64,000 nucleotides of DNA from Sphingomonas sp. NFR15 (GCF_900103265.1 NZ_FMWX01000001.1:687753-751752); one strand, 5' to 3'; shown: positions 26,288 to 35,319, counted from the stretch's first letter. Made by a program: numbers and translations. The notes: a model not told the origin generated them from the sequence alone.

Positions 26288-29200
26288 ACATGCCCGCCAA
26301 GATCGACGCCGCGCAGGCGCGCCGCGACCTGCTCGCCAGGATGCTCGCGGGCAATGCCGCGACGGTGGCGTCCGCCCCCGAGCCGATCCGCCCACGTGAT
26401 CCTGAGCGCGTCATCCCGCTCACCGCCGAGCAGAACCAGCTCTGGCTGCACGCGCAGATGGCGCCGGAAATGCCGCTCTACAACGAGTCGATCACGATCC
26501 ATCGGCTCGGCCGCTACGATCACGCGGCGATGGAGCGCGCGCTGACCGAGGTGGTGCGCCGCCATGCGATCTGGCGTTCGGCGATCGTCGAGGTCGATGG
26601 CGATTACGTGATGGAGGTTGCGCCCTCGACGCCGATCGTCCTGGCGACCATAGACATCAGCCATGTGCCCGAGGCCGAGCGCGAGGCGGAGGCGGTACGC
26701 CTCGCCACCGAAGACGCCCGCGCGCCGATCGCGCCCGATAAAGCCCCATTGTTCCGTGCTCGCGTCGTCAAGCTGAACGACGGGGAGCATCGGCTGTATC
26801 TGACGCTGCACCACGTCATCTTCGACGGGGTTTCGATCTACAAGACGCTCTTGCCCGAACTGGCCGCGCTGGTCGATGCCTATGAGGCGGGCAGGCCCTC
26901 GCCGCTGCCCGAGCCGGTGCTGCAATATGCCGACTACGCGGTCTGGCAGGCGGACCGCGACCCCGGCGACGACTATCGCCGCCAGCTCGATTTCTGGCGC
27001 GCGCAACTCGCCGAACCGATCCCGCGCCTCGACGTGGTGGGTGACCGGCCGCGCGCGGCGCTGCCGACCCATGCCGGTTCGATGGAAGTGTTCGACCTCG
27101 ACACGCCGCTGGTCGAGCGCCTGAAGGCGATCGCGCGCGCGGAGAACGCGACGCTCTATTCGGTGCTGCTCGCCGGGTATAAGGCGATGCTGTTCCGCTA
27201 CACCGGGGACGAGGACATCATCGTCGGTGGCGTCACCGACACGCGGCGTCGGCCCGAGTTGCAGCCGCTGATGGGCTATTTTCTCAACACCATGGCGATC
27301 CGCAGCCGTCCGACGGGCACGACGCCGTTCCGCGATTATCTCGCGGAGGTGAAGCGCAGCGTGATCGGCGCGCTGGGGGCGAGCGACGTGCCGTTCGACA
27401 AATTGGTCCGTGCGCTCGACATCAAGCGCGGCACGGGCACGCACCCCTTGTTCAACACGCTGTTCTCGATCGAGCCGCCGGTCGATCCGTTCCCGTCGGG
27501 CTGGGATCTGACGCAGATGGACGTGACCGTCGGCGCGGCCAAATATGATCTGTACCTCGAACTCGACGAGCGGCCCGAGGGCGGCATGGCCGGGCGCTTC
27601 CTCTATTCGAGCGAACTGTTCGACGCGAGCACGATCCGCCGCATGGCCGGCCATTGGGTGCGGCTGCTGGAGGGCGTCGCCGCCGATCCGGGAACGCCGC
27701 TGGCGAAGCTGCCGATGCTGGCGGCGGACGAGCGGGATCGTCTCGCCGCCGAATGGAACCGGACGGCGCGCGCCCTGCCCTATGCGAGCGTGGTCGACTG
27801 GGTGGCGGCAAAGGCCGCCGCCGAGCCGGACACGGTCGTGATAGAACAGGCTGGCGAAGGCTGGACCTACGCCGAACTCGCGCACTCCGCCGATGCGATC
27901 GCGGCGGAGCTGGCGTCGCGGGGGGTCGGGCCGGGCGCGTTGGTCGGCCTGTCGCTCGAACGCACGCCGTATATGATCGCGGCGATGCTCGGCGTGGCGA
28001 AGACGGGCGCCGCCTATCTGCCGCTCGACCCTGGATTCCCGCGCGCGCGGCTCGCGATGATCGTCGAGAGCGCGCGCCCGGCGCTGATCCTCGTCGAGCC
28101 CACCACTGAACACGCGCCGCCGCAGGGCGCCGCGCCGCTGGTGCGGCTCGATCGCCACTGGCCGCACCGCGCCTTCAACGCGCCGGCGATCGACCCGGAG
28201 GCGCCCGCATACGTGCTCTACACATCGGGTTCGACCGGCAAGCCCAAGGGCGTCGAGATCCCGCACGCGGCGCTCGTCAACTTCCTGGTCGGGATGGAGG
28301 GCAGCCTCGACCTCGCGCCCCGCCAGTCGATCCTCGCGATCACGACTTTGTCGTTCGACATCGCCGAACTGGAGATCTGGCTGCCGCTGGTGACGGGCGG
28401 CAAGGTCCATCTCGCCACGCGCGAGACCGCCACCGACATGATCGCGCTCGCCGAGGATGTCGAGCGGCTCAAGCCCGATATCCTGCAGGCGACCCCGGCG
28501 ACGTGGCGCGGACTCATCGAGGCCGGGTGGGCGGGTTCGCCGGCCCTCACCGCGCTGTGCGGCGGCGAGAAACTGCCGCGTGCGCTGGCGGACCAGTTGC
28601 TGCCCCGCGTCGGCGCATTGTGGAATATGTACGGCCCGACCGAGACGACGATCTGGTCGACCGTCGCCAGGGTCGAGCCGATCGGCCCGATCACGATCGG
28701 CCGGCCCATCGCCAATACGACGATCCGCATCCTCGACGAACATGGCAATGATCGTCCGGTCGGCGCCGTCGGCGAATTGTGCATCGGCGGGCGCGGTGTC
28801 GCCACCGGCTATCGCGGACGCCCCGATCTGACCGAGGCCAAATTCATCGAGCATGGCGGCGAGCGGCTGTACAAGACCGGCGATCTCGCGCGCTGGCGTC
28901 CCGACGGAATGCTCGAATGCCTCGGCCGTACCGATCATGAGGAGAAGATTCGCGGCTTCCGCGTCGCGATCGAGGAAGTCGAAGGCGCGCTGGCGGCGCT
29001 GCCCGGCGTCTCGGCGGCGGTGGTGAAGGCGTGGCCCGATCCGAGCGGCGAGCGCGCCCTGGTCGGCTATCTGGTCGGCACCGGCGAGATAGCGGACTGG
29101 CGCGAGTCGCTGGGCGCGACCCTGCCCGATTACATGATCCCGACGCGCTTCGTCGTGCTCGACACGCTGCCGCAGACTCCCAACGGCAAGATCGACCGCA

Positions 29201-30273
29201 ACGCGCTGCCCGAACCGGGCAAGGCTTCGATCACCGACGATGCGCCGCTGGAGACGCCCGAACAGGTGAAGCTCGCGGCGATCTGGCGCGACGTGCTCAA
29301 GGCGGATGTGACATCGCACAACGCCGATTTCTTCGATCTCGGCGGCCATTCGCTGCTGATCGCGCGGCTGATCCGGCGGATCGCCAAGGATTACGGCGTC
29401 AAGCTGCCGATGGCCGCGCTGTTCCAGGCGCCGCGCCTCGCCGACATGGCCGAGATCATCGCGGGCGGCAAAGGCATCGAGAACCCCGCCGTCGCGCCGA
29501 TCCAGCCGAACGGATCGCAACCGCCGATCATCTGGCTGGACGGCGGTTCGACCTTCCGCCCGCTCGCCGAGCGGCTCGGACCGGATCAGCCGTTCTACGG
29601 CGTCTCCACCGCCGCGATCATCGAGGCGGCGGGCGGCACGCCGAGCAGGGATTTCCGCAAGACCGCCGATCTCATCATCGCCGCGCTGCGCCAGATCCAG
29701 CCGAACGGGCCGTACCGGATCGGCGGCTGGTGTACGTCGGGCATCCTCGCCTATGCGGTCGCGACCCAACTCGAGGCGGCGGGTGACGAGGTACGGCTGC
29801 TGATGCTCGCGCACCCCTTCCATCCGGTACGCGCGCGACAGATCGGCGCGGCGCGGTTCTTCCTCAGCAAGTTCAAATATCATCTCGACAAGACCTTCGC
29901 GCAACCCAAGGGCAAGCGCTGGCATTATTTCGTCGATCGCTTGCGTGGCCTCTCCGACGCGGCGGCGCTGGCGGGCGGGCGCGAGGCGGTGTTGCAGCCC
30001 AAGATCCAGTCACGGCTCGATTATGCCGCGAGCCACTATACGCCCCCCGCGTACCATGGCGACGTGATCCTGTTCCAGCCCGACGACCATCCCGGCGTGC
30101 TCGATTTCGTCGAGGATTGGCGCGCGCAGGTGCGTGGCCAGTTCGACGCGCACATCATTCCCGGTGGCCATCGCACGATGCTCGAACCGCCCAATGTCGA
30201 TATCTTCGCCGATCTCCTGCGCGCCCGGCTGGCGCGCGCGAACGCCGAGGCGGCGCGCCAGCGTCGCGCCTGA
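26284..30273 (+). CDS. NRPS module C-A-PCP-TE with cysteine-type thioesterase
   Basis: 1329 aa. The condensation domain (about 42-470) has the intact HHVIFDG motif, His176 to Gly182. The adenylation domain (about 500-985) has YTSGSTGKPKG, SFDIAELEIW with Asp692, MYGPTETT and NGKID. The by-eye code is D-I-L-Q-L-G-M-I-W-K, which matches glycine-type codes. The PCP has LGGHSLL with Ser1023. The thioesterase domain (about 1090-1320) has GGWCTSG, so Cys1150 replaces the nucleophilic Ser. The following strand reads LLMLAHPFHP, with Ala where the catalytic Asp normally sits, while a late PGGH supplies the His. It should join the amino acid from the A-PCP protein to its own and release the product in an unusual way. 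No epimerase or methyltransferase is present. Confidence 0.93.
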   Translation: MNMPAKIDAAQARRDLLARMLAGNAATVASAPEPIRPRDPERVIPLTAEQNQLWLHAQMAPEMPLYNESITIHRLGRYDHAAMERALTEVVRRHAIWRSAIVEVDGDYVMEVAPSTPIVLATIDISHVPEAEREAEAVRLATEDARAPIAPDKAPLFRARVVKLNDGEHRLYLTLHHVIFDGVSIYKTLLPELAALVDAYEAGRPSPLPEPVLQYADYAVWQADRDPGDDYRRQLDFWRAQLAEPIPRLDVVGDRPRAALPTHAGSMEVFDLDTPLVERLKAIARAENATLYSVLLAGYKAMLFRYTGDEDIIVGGVTDTRRRPELQPLMGYFLNTMAIRSRPTGTTPFRDYLAEVKRSVIGALGASDVPFDKLVRALDIKRGTGTHPLFNTLFSIEPPVDPFPSGWDLTQMDVTVGAAKYDLYLELDERPEGGMAGRFLYSSELFDASTIRRMAGHWVRLLEGVAADPGTPLAKLPMLAADERDRLAAEWNRTARALPYASVVDWVAAKAAAEPDTVVIEQAGEGWTYAELAHSADAIAAELASRGVGPGALVGLSLERTPYMIAAMLGVAKTGAAYLPLDPGFPRARLAMIVESARPALILVEPTTEHAPPQGAAPLVRLDRHWPHRAFNAPAIDPEAPAYVLYTSGSTGKPKGVEIPHAALVNFLVGMEGSLDLAPRQSILAITTLSFDIAELEIWLPLVTGGKVHLATRETATDMIALAEDVERLKPDILQATPATWRGLIEAGWAGSPALTALCGGEKLPRALADQLLPRVGALWNMYGPTETTIWSTVARVEPIGPITIGRPIANTTIRILDEHGNDRPVGAVGELCIGGRGVATGYRGRPDLTEAKFIEHGGERLYKTGDLARWRPDGMLECLGRTDHEEKIRGFRVAIEEVEGALAALPGVSAAVVKAWPDPSGERALVGYLVGTGEIADWRESLGATLPDYMIPTRFVVLDTLPQTPNGKIDRNALPEPGKASITDDAPLETPEQVKLAAIWRDVLKADVTSHNADFFDLGGHSLLIARLIRRIAKDYGVKLPMAALFQAPRLADMAEIIAGGKGIENPAVAPIQPNGSQPPIIWLDGGSTFRPLAERLGPDQPFYGVSTAAIIEAAGGTPSRDFRKTADLIIAALRQIQPNGPYRIGGWCTSGILAYAVATQLEAAGDEVRLLMLAHPFHPVRARQIGAARFFLSKFKYHLDKTFAQPKGKRWHYFVDRLRGLSDAAALAGGREAVLQPKIQSRLDYAASHYTPPAYHGDVILFQPDDHPGVLDFVEDWRAQVRGQFDAHIIPGGHRTMLEPPNVDIFADLLRARLARANAEAARQRRA

Positions 30274-30277
30274 GCGA

Positions 30278-30931
30278 TTGGCCGCGGCAGAGCTCCACTT
30301 CGGCAGCCTTGATGTCGCGGAGGACGAGGTCGGGCGGGTGCTGGCGATGCTCGATCCGGCCGAGCGGGCACGTGCGGCGCGCTTTGCTTTCGCGCGCGAC
30401 CGGCGCCGCTTCATCGTGCGCCGCGCCCGGCTGCGCGCAGTGCTGGCGGATGCGACCGGGGTGGCGGCGGAGCGTCTCGTTTACACCGAGAATGCCTATG
30501 GCAAGCCGGCGCTGGTGGATGGACCCAAGTTCAGCGCCTCGCACTCGCACGAACTATGGGCGGTCGCGGTATCCGATCGCGAACTCGGCCTCGACGTGGA
30601 ATATCGTCAGCCCGGCATAGACTGGCGCGATCTGGCGGCGGGACTGTTCGGCGCGGGCGAACGCACCGCGCTCGCCGCGCTTGCGGAGGACGACGCGGCG
30701 CGCGGCTTCTTCGATTGCTGGGCGCGCAAGGAAGCGTTCGTCAAGGCGATCGGCATCGGGCTGTCGTATCCCCTCGATGCGTTCGCGGTGTCGGTCACGC
30801 CCGAGGCGCGGTTGCTTTCGGGGGCCGACGGATGGGCCATCGCCAGCGTGGCGCTGGCGGACGGCTATTCCGGCGCGCTGGTGATCGAGGACGACGCACC
30901 ACCCCGGATCATCTCTCACCCCTCGCGCTGA
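30278..30931 (+). CDS. Sfp-type 4'-phosphopantetheinyl transferase
   Basis: 217 aa. The Mg-binding motif is LGLDVEYRQP (Asp106, Glu108) and the second motif is WARKEAFVKA (Lys151, Glu152, Lys156), as in Sfp-type enzymes. YGKPAL and FSASHSHELWAVAVS complete the fold. It attaches the pantetheine arm to the PCP domains of the two NRPS proteins just upstream. The best start is TTG 30278, 4 nt after the NRPS stop; no ATG or GTG is in frame nearby. It is the last gene of the operon. Confidence 0.92.
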   Translation: MAAAELHFGSLDVAEDEVGRVLAMLDPAERARAARFAFARDRRRFIVRRARLRAVLADATGVAAERLVYTENAYGKPALVDGPKFSASHSHELWAVAVSDRELGLDVEYRQPGIDWRDLAAGLFGAGERTALAALAEDDAARGFFDCWARKEAFVKAIGIGLSYPLDAFAVSVTPEARLLSGADGWAIASVALADGYSGALVIEDDAPPRIISHPSR

Positions 30932-30960
30932 GCGTCACACAGGCGCCGCGCTCGGGCTCA

Positions 30961-31080
30961 CGTGCTTCGACGAGCTCAACACGAACGGATTGGCACGGTC
31001 ACACCACCAACCGTTCGTGTCGAGCGAAGTCGAGACACCTGCGCTCCGCCCAGTCCCTCGACTACGCTCGGGACGAACGG
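30961..31080. repeat. Palindromic repeats, family C, copy 2 (three half-units)
   Basis: Three related arms lie in the gap between convergent genes: 30961-30988 (ends CACGAACGG), 31011-31039 (starts CCGTTCGTGTCGAGC) and 31053-31080 (ends GGACGAACGG). They match the elements at 8004 and 35225. The cluster may act as the terminator for both neighbours. Confidence 0.8.
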
Positions 31081-31092
31081 ATCAACCGCAAC

Positions 31093-31542
31093 TTACGCCA
31101 CCTCTTCGACCTGCGGCAGATAGTCGCCATACCCTTGCGCGACCATGTCGTCGCGGTGGACGAAGCGGAGCGACGCCGAGTTGATGCAGTAGCGCAGGCC
31201 ACCGCGATCACGCGGACCATCGTCGAAGACGTGGCCGAGGTGGCTGTCGCCATGCGTTGAGCGGACTTCGGTGCGGATCATCCCGTGAGAGGCATCACGC
31301 AACTCGGCGACGTTGGCGGGCTCGATCGGCTTGGTGAAGCTCGGCCAGCCGCAGCCGGATTCGAACTTGTCCGAGGACGCGAACAGCGGCTCGCCCGAGA
31401 CGATATCGACATAGATGCCCGGCTCCTTGTTGTAGAGCAAAGGCCCGGTGCCGGGGCGTTCGGTGCCCGATTGCTGCGTCACGCGATATTGTTCGGGGGT
31501 CAGCGCCGCGACGGCGGCGTCGGTCTTCTCATACTGTGCCAT
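31093..31542 (-). CDS. msrB: Peptide-methionine (R)-S-oxide reductase MsrB
   Basis: 149 aa. The MsrB core is clear: [26 protein letters not shown] and [11 protein letters not shown], where Cys is the catalytic residue that reduces methionine-R-sulfoxide. The two CxxC pairs that bind structural zinc in many MsrBs are absent; the first is replaced by VSGEPLF. It has no signal peptide, so it is cytosolic. It is convergent with the NRPS operon. Confidence 0.94.
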   Translation of the reverse strand: MAQYEKTDAAVAALTPEQYRVTQQSGTERPGTGPLLYNKEPGIYVDIVSGEPLFASSDKFESGCGWPSFTKPIEPANVAELRDASHGMIRTEVRSTHGDSHLGHVFDDGPRDRGGLRYCINSASLRFVHRDDMVAQGYGDYLPQVEEVA

Positions 31543-31578
31543 GATGGGTCTCCGTTCGCCGCCGGATATAGGGCGCGC

Positions 31579-31899
31579 TCAGCCCCGCTTCCAGTCGAAC
31601 GCCAGTGGCGCCTCGCGGAAGGCGAAGCGATCGAGGTGGCGCGCGACGGCGCCCTTCAATCCTTCGAGCTGTTCGTCAGAGCTGGCATCGATTCGCACGT
31701 CCAGGCCCGCATCGCGCGCGTCGAACGTCACCAGCGCGTCGGCGGGCCAGTCGGCCCCACGCGCATCCTTGGGGAAAACGATCGTGCCGTGATCGGGGGT
31801 GAATTCAACCGCGAGGTTTTGCTGCCAGTGCTTGCACAGTTGCTGGAGGTATTTGCTCGCACTGTCGGTCGGCACGGTGGCGGCGGCGCTGATGGTCAT
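31579..31899 (-). CDS. DUF2218 family protein
   Basis: 106 aa from ATG 31899, with AGGA 8 nt upstream. The open frame extends further but the SD supports this start. The domain begins AAATVPTDSASKYLQQLCKHW and ends FAFREAPLAFDW, the pattern of DUF2218. These small proteins are often found near iron or siderophore genes, but their function is unknown. It lies between msrB and the PadR gene on the same strand. Confidence 0.82.
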   Translation of the reverse strand: MTISAAATVPTDSASKYLQQLCKHWQQNLAVEFTPDHGTIVFPKDARGADWPADALVTFDARDAGLDVRIDASSDEQLEGLKGAVARHLDRFAFREAPLAFDWKRG

Positions 31900-31981
31900 G
31901 GTCACATCCTTTCTCGCCGGGGCGCTTGGCCCCGGCGTAACGATCGCGAGGCGCTTGCGGAGCATCTGCAAGCGCGTCATC

Positions 31982-32581
31982 TCAGAGGCGTTCGATCTTC
32001 TGCGCGGCCTCGTCGAGCAGCGCGGTGATACGGTGGAGCGTCTCGGTATCGACGTCCTCCGCCGTCAGCCGGTTCTGCAGCGCCATGCGCAGATTGCCCA
32101 TCGCCCGGCGGATCGGCGCGCCGTCGGTACGGGCGCTGTGCTTGCCGACCTCCGCCAGCCGCGCAAACAGCGCCTCGACCAGCTCGGCATTCTCCGCGAG
32201 ATGGGCGGCGCCCGCTTCCGTCGCGGTGAACAGCTTCTTCGCGCCCTCGCTCTTGCCCGCCTCGATCAGCCCCATGTCGTCGAGCAGGGTCAGCGTGGGA
32301 TAGACCACGCCGGGGCTCGGCGCATAGGCGCCGCCGGTCAGTTCCTCGATCTGGCGGATCAGATCATAGCCGTGGCGCGGCGTGTCCGCGATCAGCTTCA
32401 AGAGCACGAGCTTCAGTTCGCCGCCGTCGAACATCCGGCGCGCACGCCCGCCGCCCATTCCACGCCCCTCGCCCCAGCCACCGCCGAAGCCGCCGCCGAA
32501 TCCGCCCCGGCCCATGCCGTGATGATGGTGACCATGATGGCCGTGGCCAAAGCCACCGGCCCGTTTGTTGAAACCAAACAT
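31982..32581 (-). CDS. PadR-family regulator with His/Gly-rich N-terminal tail
   Basis: 199 aa from ATG 32581. I prefer this to ATG 32596 because AAGGAA lies 5-7 nt upstream. Residues about 5-45 are a His/Gly stretch with HGHHGHHHHG and repeated GGGF. A PadR winged-helix domain follows (LKLVLLKLIADTPRHGYDLIRQIEELTGG, SPGVVYPTLTLLDDMGLI), and then a helical dimerisation part. The tail could bind Ni, Zn or Cu; this is inference. A GATATATC palindrome upstream is a likely autoregulatory site. Confidence 0.88.
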   Translation of the reverse strand: MFGFNKRAGGFGHGHHGHHHHGMGRGGFGGGFGGGWGEGRGMGGGRARRMFDGGELKLVLLKLIADTPRHGYDLIRQIEELTGGAYAPSPGVVYPTLTLLDDMGLIEAGKSEGAKKLFTATEAGAAHLAENAELVEALFARLAEVGKHSARTDGAPIRRAMGNLRMALQNRLTAEDVDTETLHRITALLDEAAQKIERL

Positions 32582-32612
32582 ATCGTTCCTTTCCATAACA
32601 CGATGCCTCTAC

Positions 32613-32620
32613 GATATATC
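32613..32620. promoter_or_regulatory. Candidate PadR operator
   Basis: GATATATC is a perfect 8-bp palindrome 32 bp upstream of the PadR start. On the minus strand it overlaps a possible -10 (TATCGT) placed 16 bp after TTGCGC. PadR proteins commonly bind AT-rich palindromes of this kind. Confidence 0.45.
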
Positions 32621-32680
32621 TTGAGTCGTTTCGCGCAACTCCGGCTGTGCATTTTTTTCCGCGCACCCTATCTTGGGCGC

Positions 32681-33991
32681 ATGGCCGACCTCTTCGCCGC
32701 ATATGATCCCCCCGCCACGCCCGACGTGCCCGACACTGCACCGCTCGCCGACCGGCTGCGCCCGCAGCGGCTCGCGGACGTCGTCGGCCAGGATCACCTC
32801 ACCGGCCCCGAAGGCGCGATCGGGCGAATGGTCGCGGCGGGACGGCTTTCGTCGATGATCCTGTGGGGGCCGCCCGGCACCGGCAAGACCACGATCGCGC
32901 GACTGCTCGCCGATGCGGTCGGGTTGCGCTTCGTCGCGATCTCGGCGGTGTTCTCGGGCGTGGCCGATCTCAAGAAGGCGTTCGCCGAGGCGCGCGACCA
33001 TGCCCGGATCGGGAAGCGCACGCTGCTGTTCGTGGACGAGATCCACCGCTTCAACCGCGCGCAGCAGGACGGCTTCCTGCCCTATGTCGAGGACGGCACC
33101 GTCACCCTGGTCGGCGCGACCACCGAAAATCCGTCGTTCGAACTCAACGCCGCCTTGCTCAGCCGCGCGCAGGTGCTGATCCTGCGCCGGCTCGATGCCG
33201 CCGCGCTCGAACTGCTTCTATCGCGCGGGGAAGCTCTGGAGCGCCGCCCCCTGCCCCTCACGCCCGAGGCGCGCGAGGCGATCGTCGCCAGCGCCGACGG
33301 CGACGGCCGCTTCCTGCTCAACCAGGCCGAGACGTTGTTTTCGGTCGAGCTGCCCGAGCCGCTCGATCCCGCCGGGCTGTCGGCGTTCCTGCAACGCCGC
33401 GTCGCGGTGTATGACAAGGATCGCGAAGGCCACTACAACCTCATCTCCGCGCTCCACAAATCGCTGCGCGGCAGCGACCCCCAGGCCGCGCTCTATTATC
33501 TCGCGCGAATGCTCACCGCCGGGGAGGAGCCGCTCTACGTGCTGCGGCGGATCGTGCGCTTCGCGTCGGAAGATATCGGCCTCGCCGATTCGAACGCGCT
33601 GGTCGTGTGCCTCGCGGCCAAGGAGTCGTACGAGTTCCTCGGCAGCCCCGAAGGCGAACTCGCGATCGCGCAAGCGTGCCTGTACTGCGCGACCGCGCCC
33701 AAATCGAACGCGGCCTACACCGCGCAAAAGGCGGCGTGGCGGGTCGCGAAGGAGACCGGCTCGCTGATGCCGCCGCAGAACATCCTCAACGCGCCGACCA
33801 AGCTGATGAAGGACATCGGCTATGGCAAGGATTACGCCTACGACCATGATACCGAAGCGGGCTATTCGGGCGCGAACTACTGGCCCGAGGAGATGGCGCC
33901 GCAGACCTTCTACACGCCGACCGACCGCGGCCTCGAAAAGCGCATCGCGGAGCGGATGGCGTGGTGGGCGGAGCTGAAGGGCAAGTCGTGA
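32681..33991 (+). CDS. rarA: Replication-associated recombination protein RarA (MgsA)
   Basis: 436 aa, an AAA+ clamp-loader-like ATPase. Walker A is GPPGTGKTT (from residue 63), Walker B is LLFVDEIHRFN, and GATTENPSFELN is the sensor 1 region. The C-terminal part has the RarA tetramerisation domain (ASEDIGLAD, APKSNAAY, YGKDYAYDHD). RarA acts at stalled replication forks with SSB. ATG 32681 is chosen; the open frame upstream is antisense to PadR. Confidence 0.95.
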   Translation: MADLFAAYDPPATPDVPDTAPLADRLRPQRLADVVGQDHLTGPEGAIGRMVAAGRLSSMILWGPPGTGKTTIARLLADAVGLRFVAISAVFSGVADLKKAFAEARDHARIGKRTLLFVDEIHRFNRAQQDGFLPYVEDGTVTLVGATTENPSFELNAALLSRAQVLILRRLDAAALELLLSRGEALERRPLPLTPEAREAIVASADGDGRFLLNQAETLFSVELPEPLDPAGLSAFLQRRVAVYDKDREGHYNLISALHKSLRGSDPQAALYYLARMLTAGEEPLYVLRRIVRFASEDIGLADSNALVVCLAAKESYEFLGSPEGELAIAQACLYCATAPKSNAAYTAQKAAWRVAKETGSLMPPQNILNAPTKLMKDIGYGKDYAYDHDTEAGYSGANYWPEEMAPQTFYTPTDRGLEKRIAERMAWWAELKGKS

Positions 33992-34089
33992 GCGCCGCGA
34001 GATCGCACGCCGACATGATGGCGCCGAGACGCCTGAAGACCTTTCGCAGCGGCCTTTGTCTCCGGCGCGGCGCGCGCTAAGCACGCGGG

Positions 34090-35238
34090 ATGACCGCGAC
34101 GATCGACCCGTTCCACGCCATCGCCATCAGCCGCGCCGCGCACCAACTCGCCGCCGAGGGGCGATCGGTGATCCACATGGAGTTCGGCCAGCCCTCGACC
34201 GGGGCGCCGGCTGCGGCGATCGCCGAGGCGCACCGCATCCTCGACAGCGACGGCATGGGCTATTGGGAGAGCAGCCCGCTCAAGCGCCGGATCGCGCAAC
34301 ATTATGCCGACAGCTACGGTGTGTCGGTCGATCCCGAACAGGTGATCCTCACCTGTGGCGCCTCCCCCGCCTTCGTGCTCGCGCTCTCCTGCCTGTTCGC
34401 GCCCGGCGACCGCGTGGCGTTCGCACGGCCGGGCTATGTCTCCTACCGCAACACGGTGAAGGCGCTGTTCCTCGAACCGGTCGAGATCGGCTGCGGCGCG
34501 GCGGAGCGCTTCCAGATCACCGCCGCCGCGATCGAGGCGCTCGATCCCGCGCCGCAGGGGCTGATCCTCGCCAGCCCCGCCAACCCGACCGGCACGATCA
34601 TCGCGCCCGACGAGCTGAGCGCAATCGTGGCGGTGTGCCGCCGGCGCGGCATCCGCATCATCTCGGACGAGATCTACCACGGCCTCAGCTATGGCGACGC
34701 GGCGCGATCGGTGTTGCAGGACGAGCCGCAAGCGCTGATCGTCAACAGCTTCTCCAAATATTTCAGCATGGCCGGCTGGCGGCTCGGCTGGCTGGTGGTG
34801 CCGCCCGCGCTGATCGACGCCGCGCGGGCGCGGATGGGCAATCTGTTCCTCACCCCGCCCTCGCTCGCGCAGCATGCCGGGCTGGTCGCGTTCGATTGCC
34901 GCGAGGAGCTGGAAGGGCATATCCGCACCTATGCGACCAACCGCGCACTGCTGCTCGATGCGCTCCCCGCACTCGGCCTGCGCCGCATCGCGCCGCCCGA
35001 TGGCGCGTTCTACATCTACGCCGATATCCGCCATCTGACCGATGACAGCATGGCGTTCTGCATGGATCTGCTGATGGACACCGGCGTGACGACCGCCCCA
35101 GGAATCGACTTCGATCCGGTCGATGGGCACCGCTTCATGCGCTTCAGCTTCGCGGTCTCGACCGATCGGATCGAGGACGCGCTGCGGCGGATGACGCCGT
35201 GGTTCGCGGGGCGGTCACTTCTACCCCGTTCGTCCTGA
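34090..35238 (+). CDS. Class I/II pyridoxal-phosphate aminotransferase
   Basis: 382 aa, fold type I. NPTGTI and SDEIYHGLSYG bind the cofactor, and NSFSKYFSMAGWRLGW holds the Schiff-base Lys. It resembles aspartate/aromatic aminotransferases, but the substrate cannot be read from sequence. The last residues (LLPRSS) and the TGA stop are encoded by the palindromic repeat starting at 35225, so the repeat has replaced the original C-terminus. I looked for, and reject, identity with HpnO. Confidence 0.92.
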   Translation: MTATIDPFHAIAISRAAHQLAAEGRSVIHMEFGQPSTGAPAAAIAEAHRILDSDGMGYWESSPLKRRIAQHYADSYGVSVDPEQVILTCGASPAFVLALSCLFAPGDRVAFARPGYVSYRNTVKALFLEPVEIGCGAAERFQITAAAIEALDPAPQGLILASPANPTGTIIAPDELSAIVAVCRRRGIRIISDEIYHGLSYGDAARSVLQDEPQALIVNSFSKYFSMAGWRLGWLVVPPALIDAARARMGNLFLTPPSLAQHAGLVAFDCREELEGHIRTYATNRALLLDALPALGLRRIAPPDGAFYIYADIRHLTDDSMAFCMDLLMDTGVTTAPGIDFDPVDGHRFMRFSFAVSTDRIEDALRRMTPWFAGRSLLPRSS

Positions 35239-35308
35239 GCTTGTCGAAGGACGTGTCCCGCAGTTCAGCGTTAGAGGCACGTGCTTCGACAAGCTCAGCA
35301 CGAACGGG
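35225..35308. repeat. Palindromic repeat, family C, copy 3
   Basis: Inverted arms at 35225-35253 (CCCGTTCGTCCTGAGCTTG...) and 35280-35308 (...CTCAGCACGAACGGG), separated by 26 nt. The left arm overlaps the end of the aminotransferase gene and supplies its stop codon. Confidence 0.88.
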
Positions 35309-35319
35309 TTGGTGCGGTC

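Noticed and set aside
25930..29925. A 1331-aa open frame on the minus strand across the NRPS genes
   Set aside because: It is antisense to the NRPS with its clear domains, has Arg/Asp/Gln-rich composition without family motifs, and is a typical shadow at this GC content.
34090..35238. The aminotransferase as HpnO (aminobacteriohopanetriol synthesis)
   Set aside because: HpnO is of the ornithine/acetylornithine class III type; this is a class I enzyme and it lies outside the hopanoid locus.
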